Below are positions 25,328 to 33,697 of a stretch of DNA of 64,000 bases, in pieces (position 1 is the first letter of the stretch; every line of letters starts with the position of its first letter). The notes below the pieces were generated by a model that made no database searches, had not been told where the DNA came from, and saw nothing but the letters and a program-made list of their open reading frames with translations. This DNA is from JACQZU01 sp041908165. Its GTDB lineage: Bacteria > Acidobacteriota > Holophagae > Holophagales > Holophagaceae. A program made the position numbers and the translations under genes. Where the stretch lies: positions 1 through 64,000 of the forward strand of contig JAYRFV010000070.1 of NCBI GenBank assembly GCA_041908165.1. The letters run 5' to 3'.

Positions 25328-26239
25328 GTGGCTCTTTTCGGCGGGTTGATCGGGAAGTTCAAGCAGGGCCTGCAGCGGACCCAGCAGATCGCGCTGATGC
25401 CGATGGGCCAACTGCTCGGGCTGCGCCGCCTGAGCGAGGACCAGTTGCAGGAACTGGAGGACCTGCTGCTGCAGGCAGACCTCGGGGCCCCCGCCGTCGC
25501 CCGCCTGCTGGAGCGGCTGCGCCGGGAGCTCAAGCATTCCGACGTGGTCGATCCCAGGGCCATCCTCAAGGACGAGTTGCTGAAGATCCTCCGCGCCCAC
25601 CCTCCACGGCCCTTCCAGCCGGACGGCACCCAGGTCGCCCTGCTGGTCGGCGTCAACGGCGTCGGCAAGACCACCACCCTGGGCAAGCTCGCCGCCCACC
25701 TCAAGGCCTCCGGCCAGGACGTGCTGGTGGTGGCCGGCGACACCTTCCGCGCCGCCGCCATCGACCAGCTCGAAGCCTGGGGCCAGCGGGCCGGCGTGCC
25801 GGTGGTCCGCAACCAGATGGGCGGCGATCCGGCGGCCATCGCCTACGACGGCGCCCGCAGCGCCCTGGCCAAGGGCACCCCCTGGGTGGTGATCGACACC
25901 GCCGGCCGGCTGCACACCAAGGACCACCTGATGCGCGAACTGGACAAGATCCGGCGCAGCCTGCAGAAGGTCCTGCCGGCCGCGCCGCACCGGGTCATCC
26001 TGGTGCTGGACGCCACCACCGGCCAGAACGGGCTGGCCCAGGCGGACGCCTTCAAGGCCACGGCGGGCGTGACGGACCTGATCCTCACCAAGCTGGACGG
26101 CAGCGCCAAGGGCGGGGTTGTGGTGCCGATCCTGGAGCGGCTGCAGTTGCCGATCGCCTACGTGGGCGTCGGCGAAGGGGTCGACGACCTGGTGCCCTTC
26201 GATCCGGAGGCCTTCGCCGCCGGGCTGCTCGACCTGTGA
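25328..26239 (+). CDS. ftsY: Signal recognition particle receptor FtsY
   Basis: FtsY (303 residues) docks the signal recognition particle at the membrane and hydrolyses GTP with Ffh. G1 is GVNGVGKTTTLGK near residue 108, followed by GDTFRAAAIDQLE (insertion box), DTAGRLHTK (G3), LTKLDGSAKGG (G4) and GVGEGVDDLVPFDPEAF at the C-terminus. The acidic N-terminal A domain of enteric FtsY is missing, leaving an N-G core preceded by an amphipathic MALFGGLIGKFKQGL, which probably binds the membrane. Start choice: GTG 25328 fits the promoter spacing; GTG 25322 would add two residues. The stop overlaps the ribD start by 4 nt. Confidence 0.95.
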   Translation: MALFGGLIGKFKQGLQRTQQIALMPMGQLLGLRRLSEDQLQELEDLLLQADLGAPAVARLLERLRRELKHSDVVDPRAILKDELLKILRAHPPRPFQPDGTQVALLVGVNGVGKTTTLGKLAAHLKASGQDVLVVAGDTFRAAAIDQLEAWGQRAGVPVVRNQMGGDPAAIAYDGARSALAKGTPWVVIDTAGRLHTKDHLMRELDKIRRSLQKVLPAAPHRVILVLDATTGQNGLAQADAFKATAGVTDLILTKLDGSAKGGVVVPILERLQLPIAYVGVGEGVDDLVPFDPEAFAAGLLDL

Positions 26240-27387
26240 GCCGGGACCTCGACCCGGCCCTCGCCTGGGAACTCGCCTGCGGGGGCCCCTTCCCGGATCC
26301 TGCGGATCTGCAGGGAGACGCCCGGTTCATGGCGACCGCCCTGCGGGTGGCCATGGGCGGGGTCGGGCTGTCCAGCCCCAACCCGCCGGTGGGCTGCCTG
26401 CTCGTCAAGGACGGCAACATCCTCGGCCGCGGCGTCCACACCCGCGCCGGCGACCCGCACGGCGAGATCATGGCCCTGCGGGAGGCCGAGTCCCGCGAGG
26501 TCCCGCCCGCCGGCGCGACCGCCTACGTGACGCTCGAGCCCTGCTGCCACCACGGCCGCACCCCCCCCTGCACGGACGCCCTGCTGCGGGCGGGCATCTC
26601 TCGCGTGGTGGTCGGGGTCCGCGACCCCAACCCCCGGGTGGACGGGGGCGGGCTCCGGATGCTCCAGGACCAGGGTGTCGAGGTCCTGGAGGGAGTCCTC
26701 GGTGCGGAGTGCGCGCGGTTCCACGCCCCCTTCTTCAAGTGGATCCGCACCGGCCTGCCCTGGGTCAGCCTCAAGCTGGCCGTCGGCGCGGACGGCGGGA
26801 TCGGCCCCGCAGGTCAGACCACCCAGGTCACCCCGAACGAACTGCAGCGCCTGGCCCATGCCCTGCGCCGCGCGTCGGAGGCCGTCCTGGTGGGGCGCGG
26901 CACGGCCGGGATCGACGATCCGCAACTCACCGACCGCTGGCCCGAACCGACCCTCCCGCACCGCCTGTTCCGCCGGATCGCCCTCGACAGCCGGGGACAG
27001 CTGCCCGGCAGCCTGCGCCTCTGGCAGTCGGTCGAAGGCCAGCCCCCGCTGCGTGTCCTGGCCCAGCCGGCCCCGCCGATCCCGGGCGTGGAGGATCTCC
27101 GGGTTCCGAGCGGCCCGGGCGGATGCAGTTTGCGACACCTGTTGCACGAACTGGGCGCGCGCGGGATCGGCCGGCTCCTGGTGGAGGGCGGTCCATCCCT
27201 GTTGGGCTCCTTCCTCGCCGAAGGCCTAGCGGACGAGTTCCACCGTTTCGTGTCCGCGGAACCCGCCGGCGGAGCAAGGATTCACCTCGCCATGACGCAG
27301 GACTGGCGTGTTCGTGCCAAGGTGATGTTCCGATCCCATCGCTGGGAGATCCTGGAAAAGCCGGTCCTGGCACAACCTTTCCATTGA
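26236..27387 (+). CDS. ribD: Bifunctional riboflavin biosynthesis deaminase/reductase
   Basis: RibD (383 residues) carries out two steps of riboflavin synthesis: deamination of the pyrimidine and reduction of the ribosyl side chain. The N-terminal deaminase domain has the zinc motif DPHGEIMAL with LEPCCHHGRTPPCTDAL (residues about 75-115). The C-terminal RibD reductase domain shows PWVSLKLAVGADGGI, AVLVGRGTAGIDDPQLTDR and a late LLVEGGPSLLGSFL. It begins at GTG 26236 overlapping the ftsY stop. It is a single gene here, apart from the other rib genes. The first 20 residues (SRDLDPALAWELACGGPFP) are an extra leader before the domain. Confidence 0.95.
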   Translation: MSRDLDPALAWELACGGPFPDPADLQGDARFMATALRVAMGGVGLSSPNPPVGCLLVKDGNILGRGVHTRAGDPHGEIMALREAESREVPPAGATAYVTLEPCCHHGRTPPCTDALLRAGISRVVVGVRDPNPRVDGGGLRMLQDQGVEVLEGVLGAECARFHAPFFKWIRTGLPWVSLKLAVGADGGIGPAGQTTQVTPNELQRLAHALRRASEAVLVGRGTAGIDDPQLTDRWPEPTLPHRLFRRIALDSRGQLPGSLRLWQSVEGQPPLRVLAQPAPPIPGVEDLRVPSGPGGCSLRHLLHELGARGIGRLLVEGGPSLLGSFLAEGLADEFHRFVSAEPAGGARIHLAMTQDWRVRAKVMFRSHRWEILEKPVLAQPFH

Positions 27388-27416
27388 CCCGCCCGTCTTC
27401 ACTGCTGGGAGGTCCC

Positions 27417-29117
27417 ATGTTCAGCCTGAATTGGCGCGCCCTGCTCACAGCCCTGCCGCTCGCCTTCCTGGTGGGTTGCATCAGCACCGGCACCGAGGAC
27501 GGTCGCGGCGGGGGCGGGAACACGGTCCGGGTGAACCTGCAGGCCAGCTACGAGAAGCAGGTGCTGACCACCTCCGGGTATGGCGGCCTGGTGACGACGC
27601 CGGCCCGCTACGCCTACGCCGAACTGCGCCGCGCCTCGAACAATGAGTTGCTGGCCCAGGGCTACCTGGCTTCCGACGGCACCGGCTACGCCGACATCCC
27701 GGCCGGGAGCACCGTCTACGCCCGGATCTTCGCCGCCTACGAAATCCCGGTGACCAGCGGCGCCGGCTTCTTCGCCCGCGGCTCGGTGGTCAATGCCTCC
27801 TATTACGCTTCCACCCCCTTCGAGCAGACCAGCGACTGGTACGTGGACAGCACCAGCTTCACCGCCAACGCCTCCGGGACGCTCTCCGTCAAGGCCTTGA
27901 CCAGCAACCGCATCGCCGGAGCCTTCAACATCGCCGACCAGGCTGTGAGTTTCGCCCTCAAGGTCCGCGACCTCGAACCCACCCTCCGCCTTCCCAACCT
28001 GCACACCTACTGGACCACCAGCAGCAACCCCAACGACCAGACCCGCACCTACCCGGTGGTGCTGACCAACACCAGCGGCCAGCCCGTCAAGACCAGCAGC
28101 GGCCGGGCGGTGTTCACCCACGCGGTCTACGGCCTGCAGAACGGCGGCGCGTGGACCGAGCAGGACGAATGGGACGACGGCACCCTGGGCGAGACCATGG
28201 CCCACCTGCTGTTCGCCAACTACAGCTACCAGCCCGACGCCTCCAGTTCCCTGTCCCTGTTGAGGCTCGACAACGAGAACACCTACGTCAGCCGCTACCG
28301 GCCCACCGAACCCTCGATCAGCTTCGCCTCCGGGTTCTGCGACTTCTTCGCCGCAGCCGCCACCGGCAACCCGCTGCTCCTCGACAGCTACCGGGACGGC
28401 TCCGGGACGCTCGCCGTGGAGGCCTTCGACCTCCGCCTGCACGGCCAGATCGACGCCGGGCTCCGGACCGAGTTCACCCGCGGTTCGGTCGCGATCAGCC
28501 TGTGGGGCATCCACCAGAACGCCCTCGGCGGCGGGACGGGACTGGCGACCCTGTGGGCCGCGGTCCGTTCCAATGCCTCCCTGGCGGACGGCACCGGCGA
28601 CTTCAACGGCGCGGCGATCGCCTGTTATCCGACCTACCTGACAGGCCTGAAGTCCCGTGCCGCCAGCAGTTGGGCTTCCATCGTCAGCCAATTGGCGGCC
28701 GAGGGCATCCCCGAACCCAACAGCACCTATTTCGGCAGCACGGACCTCTGGACCGCCGTCCTGGTGCCCTCCGGCACCCAGACCGGCAGCCTCCGCTGCT
28801 ACGCCGCCAGCGACTACCGGTACTACGACTACGCGCCCTGGACCCCGAACTACACCCAGTCCTTGAACTACCGGTTCACCCTGACGGGTTCCCGGTCCGT
28901 GACCGTGACCATGACCCCCCTGGATGGCCAGGACTTCGAACTCGACGTCCTGGGGCCGCAGGGCTGGTTCGCTTCCAGCTACAAGTCCCCCTTCGGCCTG
29001 GCCCGCAACCTGAACCTGGGCAACCTCTCCGCCGGCACCTACGTGGTGCGGGTGCGGGCGAACCCGGACGCGCCCACCGCCAACGGCACCTACCGCTTCA
29101 ACCTTTCCATCAATTAG
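27417..29117 (+). CDS. Large lipoprotein, unknown function
   Basis: A 566-residue exported lipoprotein: signal LLTALPLAFLVGC with lipobox Cys near residue 19, then a Gly-rich linker (GRGGGGN). The mature chain is rich in Ser, Thr, Tyr and Asn, with predicted beta strands and several aromatic pairs (YRYYDYAPW). The last about 80 residues (YRFTLTGSRSVTVTMTPLDG to GTYRFNLSIN) resemble a bacterial pre-peptidase C-terminal (PPC-like) beta domain, which often aids secretion or substrate binding. The central part (residues about 200-460) matches no family I recognise. It follows ribD by 29 nt, with GGGAGG before the start, and ends before a bidirectional hairpin. Confidence 0.82.
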   Translation: MFSLNWRALLTALPLAFLVGCISTGTEDGRGGGGNTVRVNLQASYEKQVLTTSGYGGLVTTPARYAYAELRRASNNELLAQGYLASDGTGYADIPAGSTVYARIFAAYEIPVTSGAGFFARGSVVNASYYASTPFEQTSDWYVDSTSFTANASGTLSVKALTSNRIAGAFNIADQAVSFALKVRDLEPTLRLPNLHTYWTTSSNPNDQTRTYPVVLTNTSGQPVKTSSGRAVFTHAVYGLQNGGAWTEQDEWDDGTLGETMAHLLFANYSYQPDASSSLSLLRLDNENTYVSRYRPTEPSISFASGFCDFFAAAATGNPLLLDSYRDGSGTLAVEAFDLRLHGQIDAGLRTEFTRGSVAISLWGIHQNALGGGTGLATLWAAVRSNASLADGTGDFNGAAIACYPTYLTGLKSRAASSWASIVSQLAAEGIPEPNSTYFGSTDLWTAVLVPSGTQTGSLRCYAASDYRYYDYAPWTPNYTQSLNYRFTLTGSRSVTVTMTPLDGQDFELDVLGPQGWFASSYKSPFGLARNLNLGNLSAGTYVVRVRANPDAPTANGTYRFNLSIN

Positions 29118-29138
29118 CCCAAGCCGAGGGCCAGGAGC

Positions 29139-29160
29139 CGGGCCGTCCTCGGGCGGCCCG
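29139..29160. terminator. Hairpin between convergent genes
   Basis: Inverted repeat CGGGCCG / CGGCCCG with an 8 nt loop, followed by TTCTC. It separates the plus-strand lipoprotein from the minus-strand thiS operon and probably terminates one or both. Confidence 0.5.
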
Positions 29161-29163
29161 TTC

Positions 29164-29364
29164 TCATCCCCCGCCGACCAGCCTGACGATCTCCAGCTGG
29201 TCACCCTCGTGCAGCGCGGTTCCCGGGTGATTGACCCGCGGGATGACGGCACCGTTCAGCTCGATGGCCGACCCGAAGTCCGGGAGCCCCAGCCAGGAGG
29301 AGAGTTCCGCCAGGGTGGCGAGGTCGGGGACCTCCCGGCGGGCTCCGTTGATGACCAGCTGCAT
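29164..29364 (-). CDS. thiS: Sulfur carrier protein ThiS
   Basis: A 66-residue ubiquitin-like sulfur carrier. It ends in GGG after VRLV, which fits the C-terminal Gly-Gly needed for adenylation and thiocarboxylate formation. LVINGARREV forms the first strand. The ATG at 29364 overlaps the stop of the upstream PLP-enzyme gene by one base, so it is translated with a trans-sulfuration enzyme instead of with thiamine genes (thiG, thiF, thiH are absent here). This suggests it could donate sulfur to amino acid synthesis, but a thiamine role is not excluded. Confidence 0.82.
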   Translation of the reverse strand: MQLVINGARREVPDLATLAELSSWLGLPDFGSAIELNGAVIPRVNHPGTALHEGDQLEIVRLVGGG

Positions 29365-30560
29365 CAGGCCCGCCCCGCGGCGGCCTGGAATCCGCGCTCG
29401 AGGTCCGCGATCAGGTCGGGTTCGTCCTCGATGCCGACCGAAAGCCGCAGCAGCCCGTCGGAAATGCCCAGCCGGACCTTCACTTCAGGCGGCGTCCGCA
29501 GGTGGCTCATGCTGGCCGGGTGCTGGATCAGGCTCTCCACGCCGCCCAGGGAGACGCCCCGGGTGATCACCTCCAGGGCCTCACAGAAGCGCCGGCCGGC
29601 TTCGATCCCCTCGCGCAGCTCGAAGCCGAGCATCGCCCCGAACCCGCCGCCCATCTGCCGCTGCGCCACCGCGTGCCCGCGATGGCTGGGCAGTCCTGGA
29701 TAGTCCACCCGGCTCACCTGCGGCTGCCAGAGCAGCCACTGGGCCAGGCTCTGGGCATTGTCCGAAGCGCGACGCACCCGCAGGGGCAGGGTCTTGAGGC
29801 CTCGGTGCAGCAGCCAGGCGGCCATCGGGTCCAGGGTCGGGCCGTGCACCTTCGCCACGTGCCAGCAGGCGACCACGTCCGCCTCGGCGCCGGCGATCAC
29901 CCCGCCCACCAGGTCGGAGTGCCCGGCCAGGTACTTCGTGGCGCTCGACACGCTGAGGTCCACCCCGAGGTTCGCGGGCCGGGTCAGGATCGGGCTGGCG
30001 AAGGTGTTGTCCGCCACCGTCCTCACGCCCCGCGCCCGGGCCAAGGCGGCGACCGCAGCGAGGTCGCTGATGGCCAGGGTCGGATTGCTGGGCGTCTCCA
30101 GCAGCACCAGGGCGGTCCCCGGGGTGAGGGCGGCCTCCCACTCCTGCAGGTCCAGGGTGTCCGCGATCCAGGTGATCCGGAGCTTGCGCCGCTCCTCCCA
30201 TCGCCGGAGCAGCTGCTCGGTGCCCAGGTAGATAGCGCTCGGGGCGACCACGTGGTCGCCATTGCGGAGGAAGGCCTCGAACACGGTGGCGAAGGCGGCC
30301 ATGCCCGAACTGGTCAGCAACGCCCGTTCGGCGCCCTCGAGCCGGGCCACCACCTCCTCGACTTCGCTCGCGTTGGGATTGCCCCAGCGGGTGTAGAACT
30401 GCGGGGGCTCGATGGCGGCGGAGAACTCGGCGCCCTCCGCGTTCTCACGCAACTGGAACACCGAGGTCTGGAAGATCGGGGTGGTCACCGCCCGGGTGGG
30501 GTTGTGCCGCTTGCCGCCATGGATGGCGGTGGTGCTGGGACCCCAGGAACGGCCGGGCAT
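29364..30560 (-). CDS. Trans-sulfuration PLP enzyme (Cys/Met metabolism family)
   Basis: A 398-residue member of the Cys/Met metabolism PLP-dependent family (cystathionine gamma-synthase, gamma-lyase or O-acylhomoserine sulfhydrylase). The Schiff-base lysine is in VSSATKYLAGHSDLVGG (about residue 206). Family blocks include FYTRWGNPNASEVE near residue 57, LLTSSGMAAFATVFEA, ETPSNPTLAISDL and late GVSLGGVESLIQHPASMSH. The sub-type cannot be set from sequence alone. I place the start at ATG 30560 with GGGAG 7-8 nt upstream; the GTG at 30572 is an alternative. It overlaps thiS, hinting at a sulfur carrier-linked reaction such as sulfhydrylation of an activated homoserine. Confidence 0.88.
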   Translation of the reverse strand: MPGRSWGPSTTAIHGGKRHNPTRAVTTPIFQTSVFQLRENAEGAEFSAAIEPPQFYTRWGNPNASEVEEVVARLEGAERALLTSSGMAAFATVFEAFLRNGDHVVAPSAIYLGTEQLLRRWEERRKLRITWIADTLDLQEWEAALTPGTALVLLETPSNPTLAISDLAAVAALARARGVRTVADNTFASPILTRPANLGVDLSVSSATKYLAGHSDLVGGVIAGAEADVVACWHVAKVHGPTLDPMAAWLLHRGLKTLPLRVRRASDNAQSLAQWLLWQPQVSRVDYPGLPSHRGHAVAQRQMGGGFGAMLGFELREGIEAGRRFCEALEVITRGVSLGGVESLIQHPASMSHLRTPPEVKVRLGISDGLLRLSVGIEDEPDLIADLERGFQAAAGRA

Positions 30561-30586
30561 GCTTGCTCCCACGCGGTGGACCTCCC

Positions 30587-30892
30587 CTACTTCCGCCCGA
30601 ACACGATCGCCAGGGCCGCCACGGCCAGGACGATCAGCGCCACCACCCGCCAGAGGGTCGGCCGGTTGTCGAGCATGTCGCGGGTGGAGGCCCCGGGGTC
30701 CTCGAGGGCCGCCTGGGCCAGTTCCTCCTCCGGGGCCTCGGGGGGCTCGGGGTGGGGCGGCACCAGCGGATCCGCCACCTGGCCGAGGTACACCCGGCGG
30801 AAGCCCTGGTCGCGGCCGGGCGCCGGGGGGAATTCGGTGGTCCTGCCCGGGAGCGGCTCCTGGGTGGGTTCGGGTGGTTCCGGTCTATCCAT
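30587..30892 (-). CDS. Small single-pass membrane protein, unknown
   Basis: A 101-residue protein with a long acidic/proline-rich N-terminus (MDRPEPPEPTQEPLPG) and a single hydrophobic helix (VVALIVLAVAALAIVFG) at the very C-terminus, ending in RK, so it would be tail-anchored. It starts at ATG 30892, 14 nt after the gatB stop, and reads in the same direction. I do not recognise a family. It may be a membrane-linked helper of a neighbouring gene, but nothing in the sequence says which. Confidence 0.62.
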   Translation of the reverse strand: MDRPEPPEPTQEPLPGRTTEFPPAPGRDQGFRRVYLGQVADPLVPPHPEPPEAPEEELAQAALEDPGASTRDMLDNRPTLWRVVALIVLAVAALAIVFGRK

Positions 30893-30906
30893 CCAACAGC
30901 TCCTGG

Positions 30907-32370
30907 TCAGGCCTGGTTCTGCGGAGCGCCCAACAGTTGACCCAGGATAGCCTGGACCATGGCGGGATCGGCCTTCCCGCCGCTGGCCTTGCGGACCTGG
31001 CCGACGAAGAACCCGCGCAGGGAGTCCTTCCCCGCCTGGAGTTGGGCGAAGGCGTCCGGGTGGGCGGCCACGGCCTCCCGCACCAAGGCTTCGATCCCCT
31101 CCGCGTCCCGCATGACGCCCAGCCCCAGCCGGTCCACCACCGCCTTCGCCGGGCCGGCCCCGGCCAACAGCTCCGGGAGCACCGCCTCCTTGGCATCGTT
31201 CAGATTGACCGCGCCGGCCTCGACCAGCTGAAGGAGTTCGGCCAGGGCCTCGGGAGCCAACCCGAGCGTCTCGATGGATCCGCCCCGCAGGTTCAGGAGG
31301 CGGCTGACCTCCCCGAGCATCCAGTTCGCCGCGGCCTTGCCGAGTCCGCTGCAGGCGGCCAGCCGCTCGAAATAGGCGGCGAAGGCCGTTCCCTGGGCGA
31401 GCATGCCGGCTTCGTAGGCGCTGAGACCGAAGGCGGTGCGCCAGCGCTGCTGCCGGACCCAGGGGAGTTCCGGGAGCCCGGACCGGACCGCCTCGATCTC
31501 CTCGGCGGCGATGAGCAGCGGCGGAAGGTCCGGTTCCGGGAAGGTCCGGTAGTCCAGGGCGGCCTCCTTGCTGCGCTGGGGCCGGGTCTCTCCCCGGTCG
31601 GCGTCCCAGCCCCGGGTCTCGGCCTCCACCGGCCGGCCGGACAGGAGCAGGGCGGCCTGGCGCCCGGCTTCCCAGGCCAGGGCGCGCTTCACGAAATTGA
31701 AGCTGTTCAGGTTCTTGACCTCGACCCGGGTGCCCAAAGCCTCGCCCGCCCGCCTCAGGCTGATGTTGGCATCGCAGCGGAAGGACCCCTCCTCGAGGTT
31801 GCCGTCGCAGATCCCCAGGAAGGTCACCAGCCGGTGCAGGGCCTTGAGGTAGTCCGAGGCCTCCTGGGGGCTGCGCAGGTCGGGCTCGCCGACCACCTCC
31901 AGCAGGGGCACTCCGGCCCGGTTCAGGTCCACCAGGGTGGCGCCGGATTCGTGCAGGTTCTTGCCGGCATCCTCCTCCAGGTGGGCCCGCTGGATCCGGG
32001 CGCGGATGTCGCCCTCCGCGCCGCGCACCTCTGGATCCCCGGGCACCAGGAGCTCCCCCGCCTCCACCACGGCCGTCGGTCCCTGGGTGATCTGGTAGCC
32101 CTTGGGCAGGTCCGGGTAGAAGTACTGCTTGCGGTAGAAGGTGCTGCTCGGCTGGATCCGCGCCTCCAGGGCCAGACCCAGGGCGATCGCCATCCGCACC
32201 GCCTCGGCGTTGAGCACCGGCATGGCGCCGGGCAGGCCGAGGCAGACCGGGCAGGTCCGGCTGTTGGGCGCGCCTCCGGTGGCGGCGGCGCAACCGCAGA
32301 ACATCTTGGTCCGGGTCCGCAACTGGAGGTGGACCTCCAGGCCGATGACCGTCTCGTACCCTGGCTCCAT
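30907..32370 (-). CDS. gatB: Asp-tRNA(Asn)/Glu-tRNA(Gln) amidotransferase subunit B
   Basis: GatB (487 residues) transamidates misacylated tRNA together with GatA and GatC. The N-terminal core has VIGLEVHLQLRTRTKMFCGC, then CPVCLGLPGAMPVLN with zinc-type cysteines, RKQYFYPDLPKGYQITQ and VDLNRAGVPLLEVVGEPD. The YqeY-like tail reads RGFFVGQVRKASGGKADP before the end. Length is normal. GatA and GatC are not in the window. The start ATG is 21 nt after the mnmE stop, and a TAGAAT box overlapping that stop sits 18 nt before it, so gatB may have its own promoter. Confidence 0.96.
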   Translation of the reverse strand: MEPGYETVIGLEVHLQLRTRTKMFCGCAAATGGAPNSRTCPVCLGLPGAMPVLNAEAVRMAIALGLALEARIQPSSTFYRKQYFYPDLPKGYQITQGPTAVVEAGELLVPGDPEVRGAEGDIRARIQRAHLEEDAGKNLHESGATLVDLNRAGVPLLEVVGEPDLRSPQEASDYLKALHRLVTFLGICDGNLEEGSFRCDANISLRRAGEALGTRVEVKNLNSFNFVKRALAWEAGRQAALLLSGRPVEAETRGWDADRGETRPQRSKEAALDYRTFPEPDLPPLLIAAEEIEAVRSGLPELPWVRQQRWRTAFGLSAYEAGMLAQGTAFAAYFERLAACSGLGKAAANWMLGEVSRLLNLRGGSIETLGLAPEALAELLQLVEAGAVNLNDAKEAVLPELLAGAGPAKAVVDRLGLGVMRDAEGIEALVREAVAAHPDAFAQLQAGKDSLRGFFVGQVRKASGGKADPAMVQAILGQLLGAPQNQA

Positions 32371-32388
32371 GCGGCGGGCCCCCGCTCC

Positions 32389-32394
32389 ATTCTA
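32389..32394 (-). promoter_or_regulatory. -10-like box TAGAAT before gatB
   Basis: On the minus strand TAGAAT ends 18 nt before the gatB ATG. Its first three bases are the mnmE stop codon TAG, so termination and promotion share the same bases. Confidence 0.5.
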
Positions 32395-33693
32395 CTTGCC
32401 CAGGCAGAACCCGCTGAAGACCTGGTCGAGCGCCGCCTCGGCGCGATCCTCCCCGGTCAGCCGGGCCAGGAGGCCCCACATTCCCTGCAGGCCCGAGGCC
32501 AGCAGCTCGGGCGGGGAGCCGGGACCGAGGGCCCGCAGCAGCCCCACCTGCTGCAGCAGTTCGTCCAGCAGTTCGCGCTGGCGCGCCGTGGCCAGGGCGC
32601 CCAGGCAGGCCTCCGGACTGAGGGGGCCGAGGAACCGTTCCCGCAGGGCCGCCGCCAGGGCCGCCAGGTCTCCCTGCGGTGCACAGGTGGGCAGGCCCAG
32701 GACCCCGGGAGCCTGGTCCGCGAAGGTCCGCACCACCAGGACGCGTTCCCCGAATGCGGCGAGCCGGGCGGAGAGGACCGGGTCGGGCCCCGGATCGGTC
32801 GCCGGCACCAGGTGCAGGATCAGGTCGGCGGTGGCCAGGGCGCCGGCGACCCGCTCCACCCCCAGCCGCTCCACGGGATCCTCGGTCTCCCGCAGGCCTG
32901 CGGTGTCGAACAGCAGCAGCGGCAGCCCCGCGAACTCGGTGCGCACCTCGAGGACGTCCCGGGTGGTGCCCGGGTGCTCGGTGACGATGGCGCGGTCCTC
33001 CCCGGCCAGCGCGTTGAACAGGGTGCTCTTGCCGGAGTTGGGGCGGCCGGCGAGGACGACCCGGATCCCGTCCCGCAGCCATTGGGCGGCCGCCGAGCGC
33101 CGTTGTTCCACGTGGAACGCCGCCTCCAGCTCCAGCAGGACGGCCGCCAGGTCCGCCGGGTCCATATCGATGCCTTCCTCCTCCCCGTAGTCCACGGCGG
33201 CTTCGGCCCGGGCGATCCAGGGCGCCAGCCCGTCCCGGGTCCTGGCGATCCACGCCGGGACCGCGCCCGCCCGCGCCTGCGCCTGGCGCAACTGGGTGTC
33301 GGTACCGGCGGCCACCAGGTCGCGCAGGGCCTCCGCCTCCAGCAGTCCCTGCTTGCCGTTCAGGAGCGCCCGGCGGGTGAACTCCCCGGGCTCGGCGAGG
33401 CGGATCCCGAGGGTGCCGAGGTGCTCCAGGAACCGGCGCACCAGCAGCGGGTTGCCGTGCAGGTGGAACTCGACGAGGTCCTCGCCGGTGTAGCTGGCGG
33501 GGGCCGGGAAGTGGAGCACCAGGGCCCGTTCCTGGAACCCGTCCCAGGCCAGCCGGCGGAGCGCCGCGCGGCGCGGCTGCGGCAGCCGCAGCAGCGGCGC
33601 CAGGCGCGCGACGAGGCCGGGACCGGAGACCCGCACGACCGCCACGGCCGCGGGAAGCAGGGGGGTTGCCGGAGCGCAGATCGGCTCGGCCAC
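32392..33693 (-). CDS. mnmE: tRNA modification GTPase MnmE
   Basis: MnmE (433 residues) with MnmG makes the 5-carboxymethylaminomethyl modification of wobble uridine. N-terminal folate-binding domain about 1-115, with VSGPGLVARL and YTGEDLVEFHLHGNP. The G domain has G1 GRPNSGKSTLFNAL (near 210), G3 DTAGLRETEDPVE. The C-terminal Cys motif reads CLGK in place of the usual CIGK. It begins at GTG 33693, 4 nt after the jag stop. A parS-like sequence (33104-33119) lies inside the coding region. mnmG, rsmG and parAB, usual neighbours, are not in this window. Confidence 0.95.
   Translation of the reverse strand: MAEPICAPATPLLPAAVAVVRVSGPGLVARLAPLLRLPQPRRAALRRLAWDGFQERALVLHFPAPASYTGEDLVEFHLHGNPLLVRRFLEHLGTLGIRLAEPGEFTRRALLNGKQGLLEAEALRDLVAAGTDTQLRQAQARAGAVPAWIARTRDGLAPWIARAEAAVDYGEEEGIDMDPADLAAVLLELEAAFHVEQRRSAAAQWLRDGIRVVLAGRPNSGKSTLFNALAGEDRAIVTEHPGTTRDVLEVRTEFAGLPLLLFDTAGLRETEDPVERLGVERVAGALATADLILHLVPATDPGPDPVLSARLAAFGERVLVVRTFADQAPGVLGLPTCAPQGDLAALAAALRERFLGPLSPEACLGALATARQRELLDELLQQVGLLRALGPGSPPELLASGLQGMWGLLARLTGEDRAEAALDQVFSGFCLGK
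33104..33119. promoter_or_regulatory. Candidate parS site 2, inside mnmE
   Basis: TGTTCCACGTGGAACG matches the parS palindrome at 15 of 16 positions. In the protein it codes for part of AAFHVEQRR between the N-terminal and G domains. Confidence 0.6.
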
Positions 33694-33697
33694 GGGC

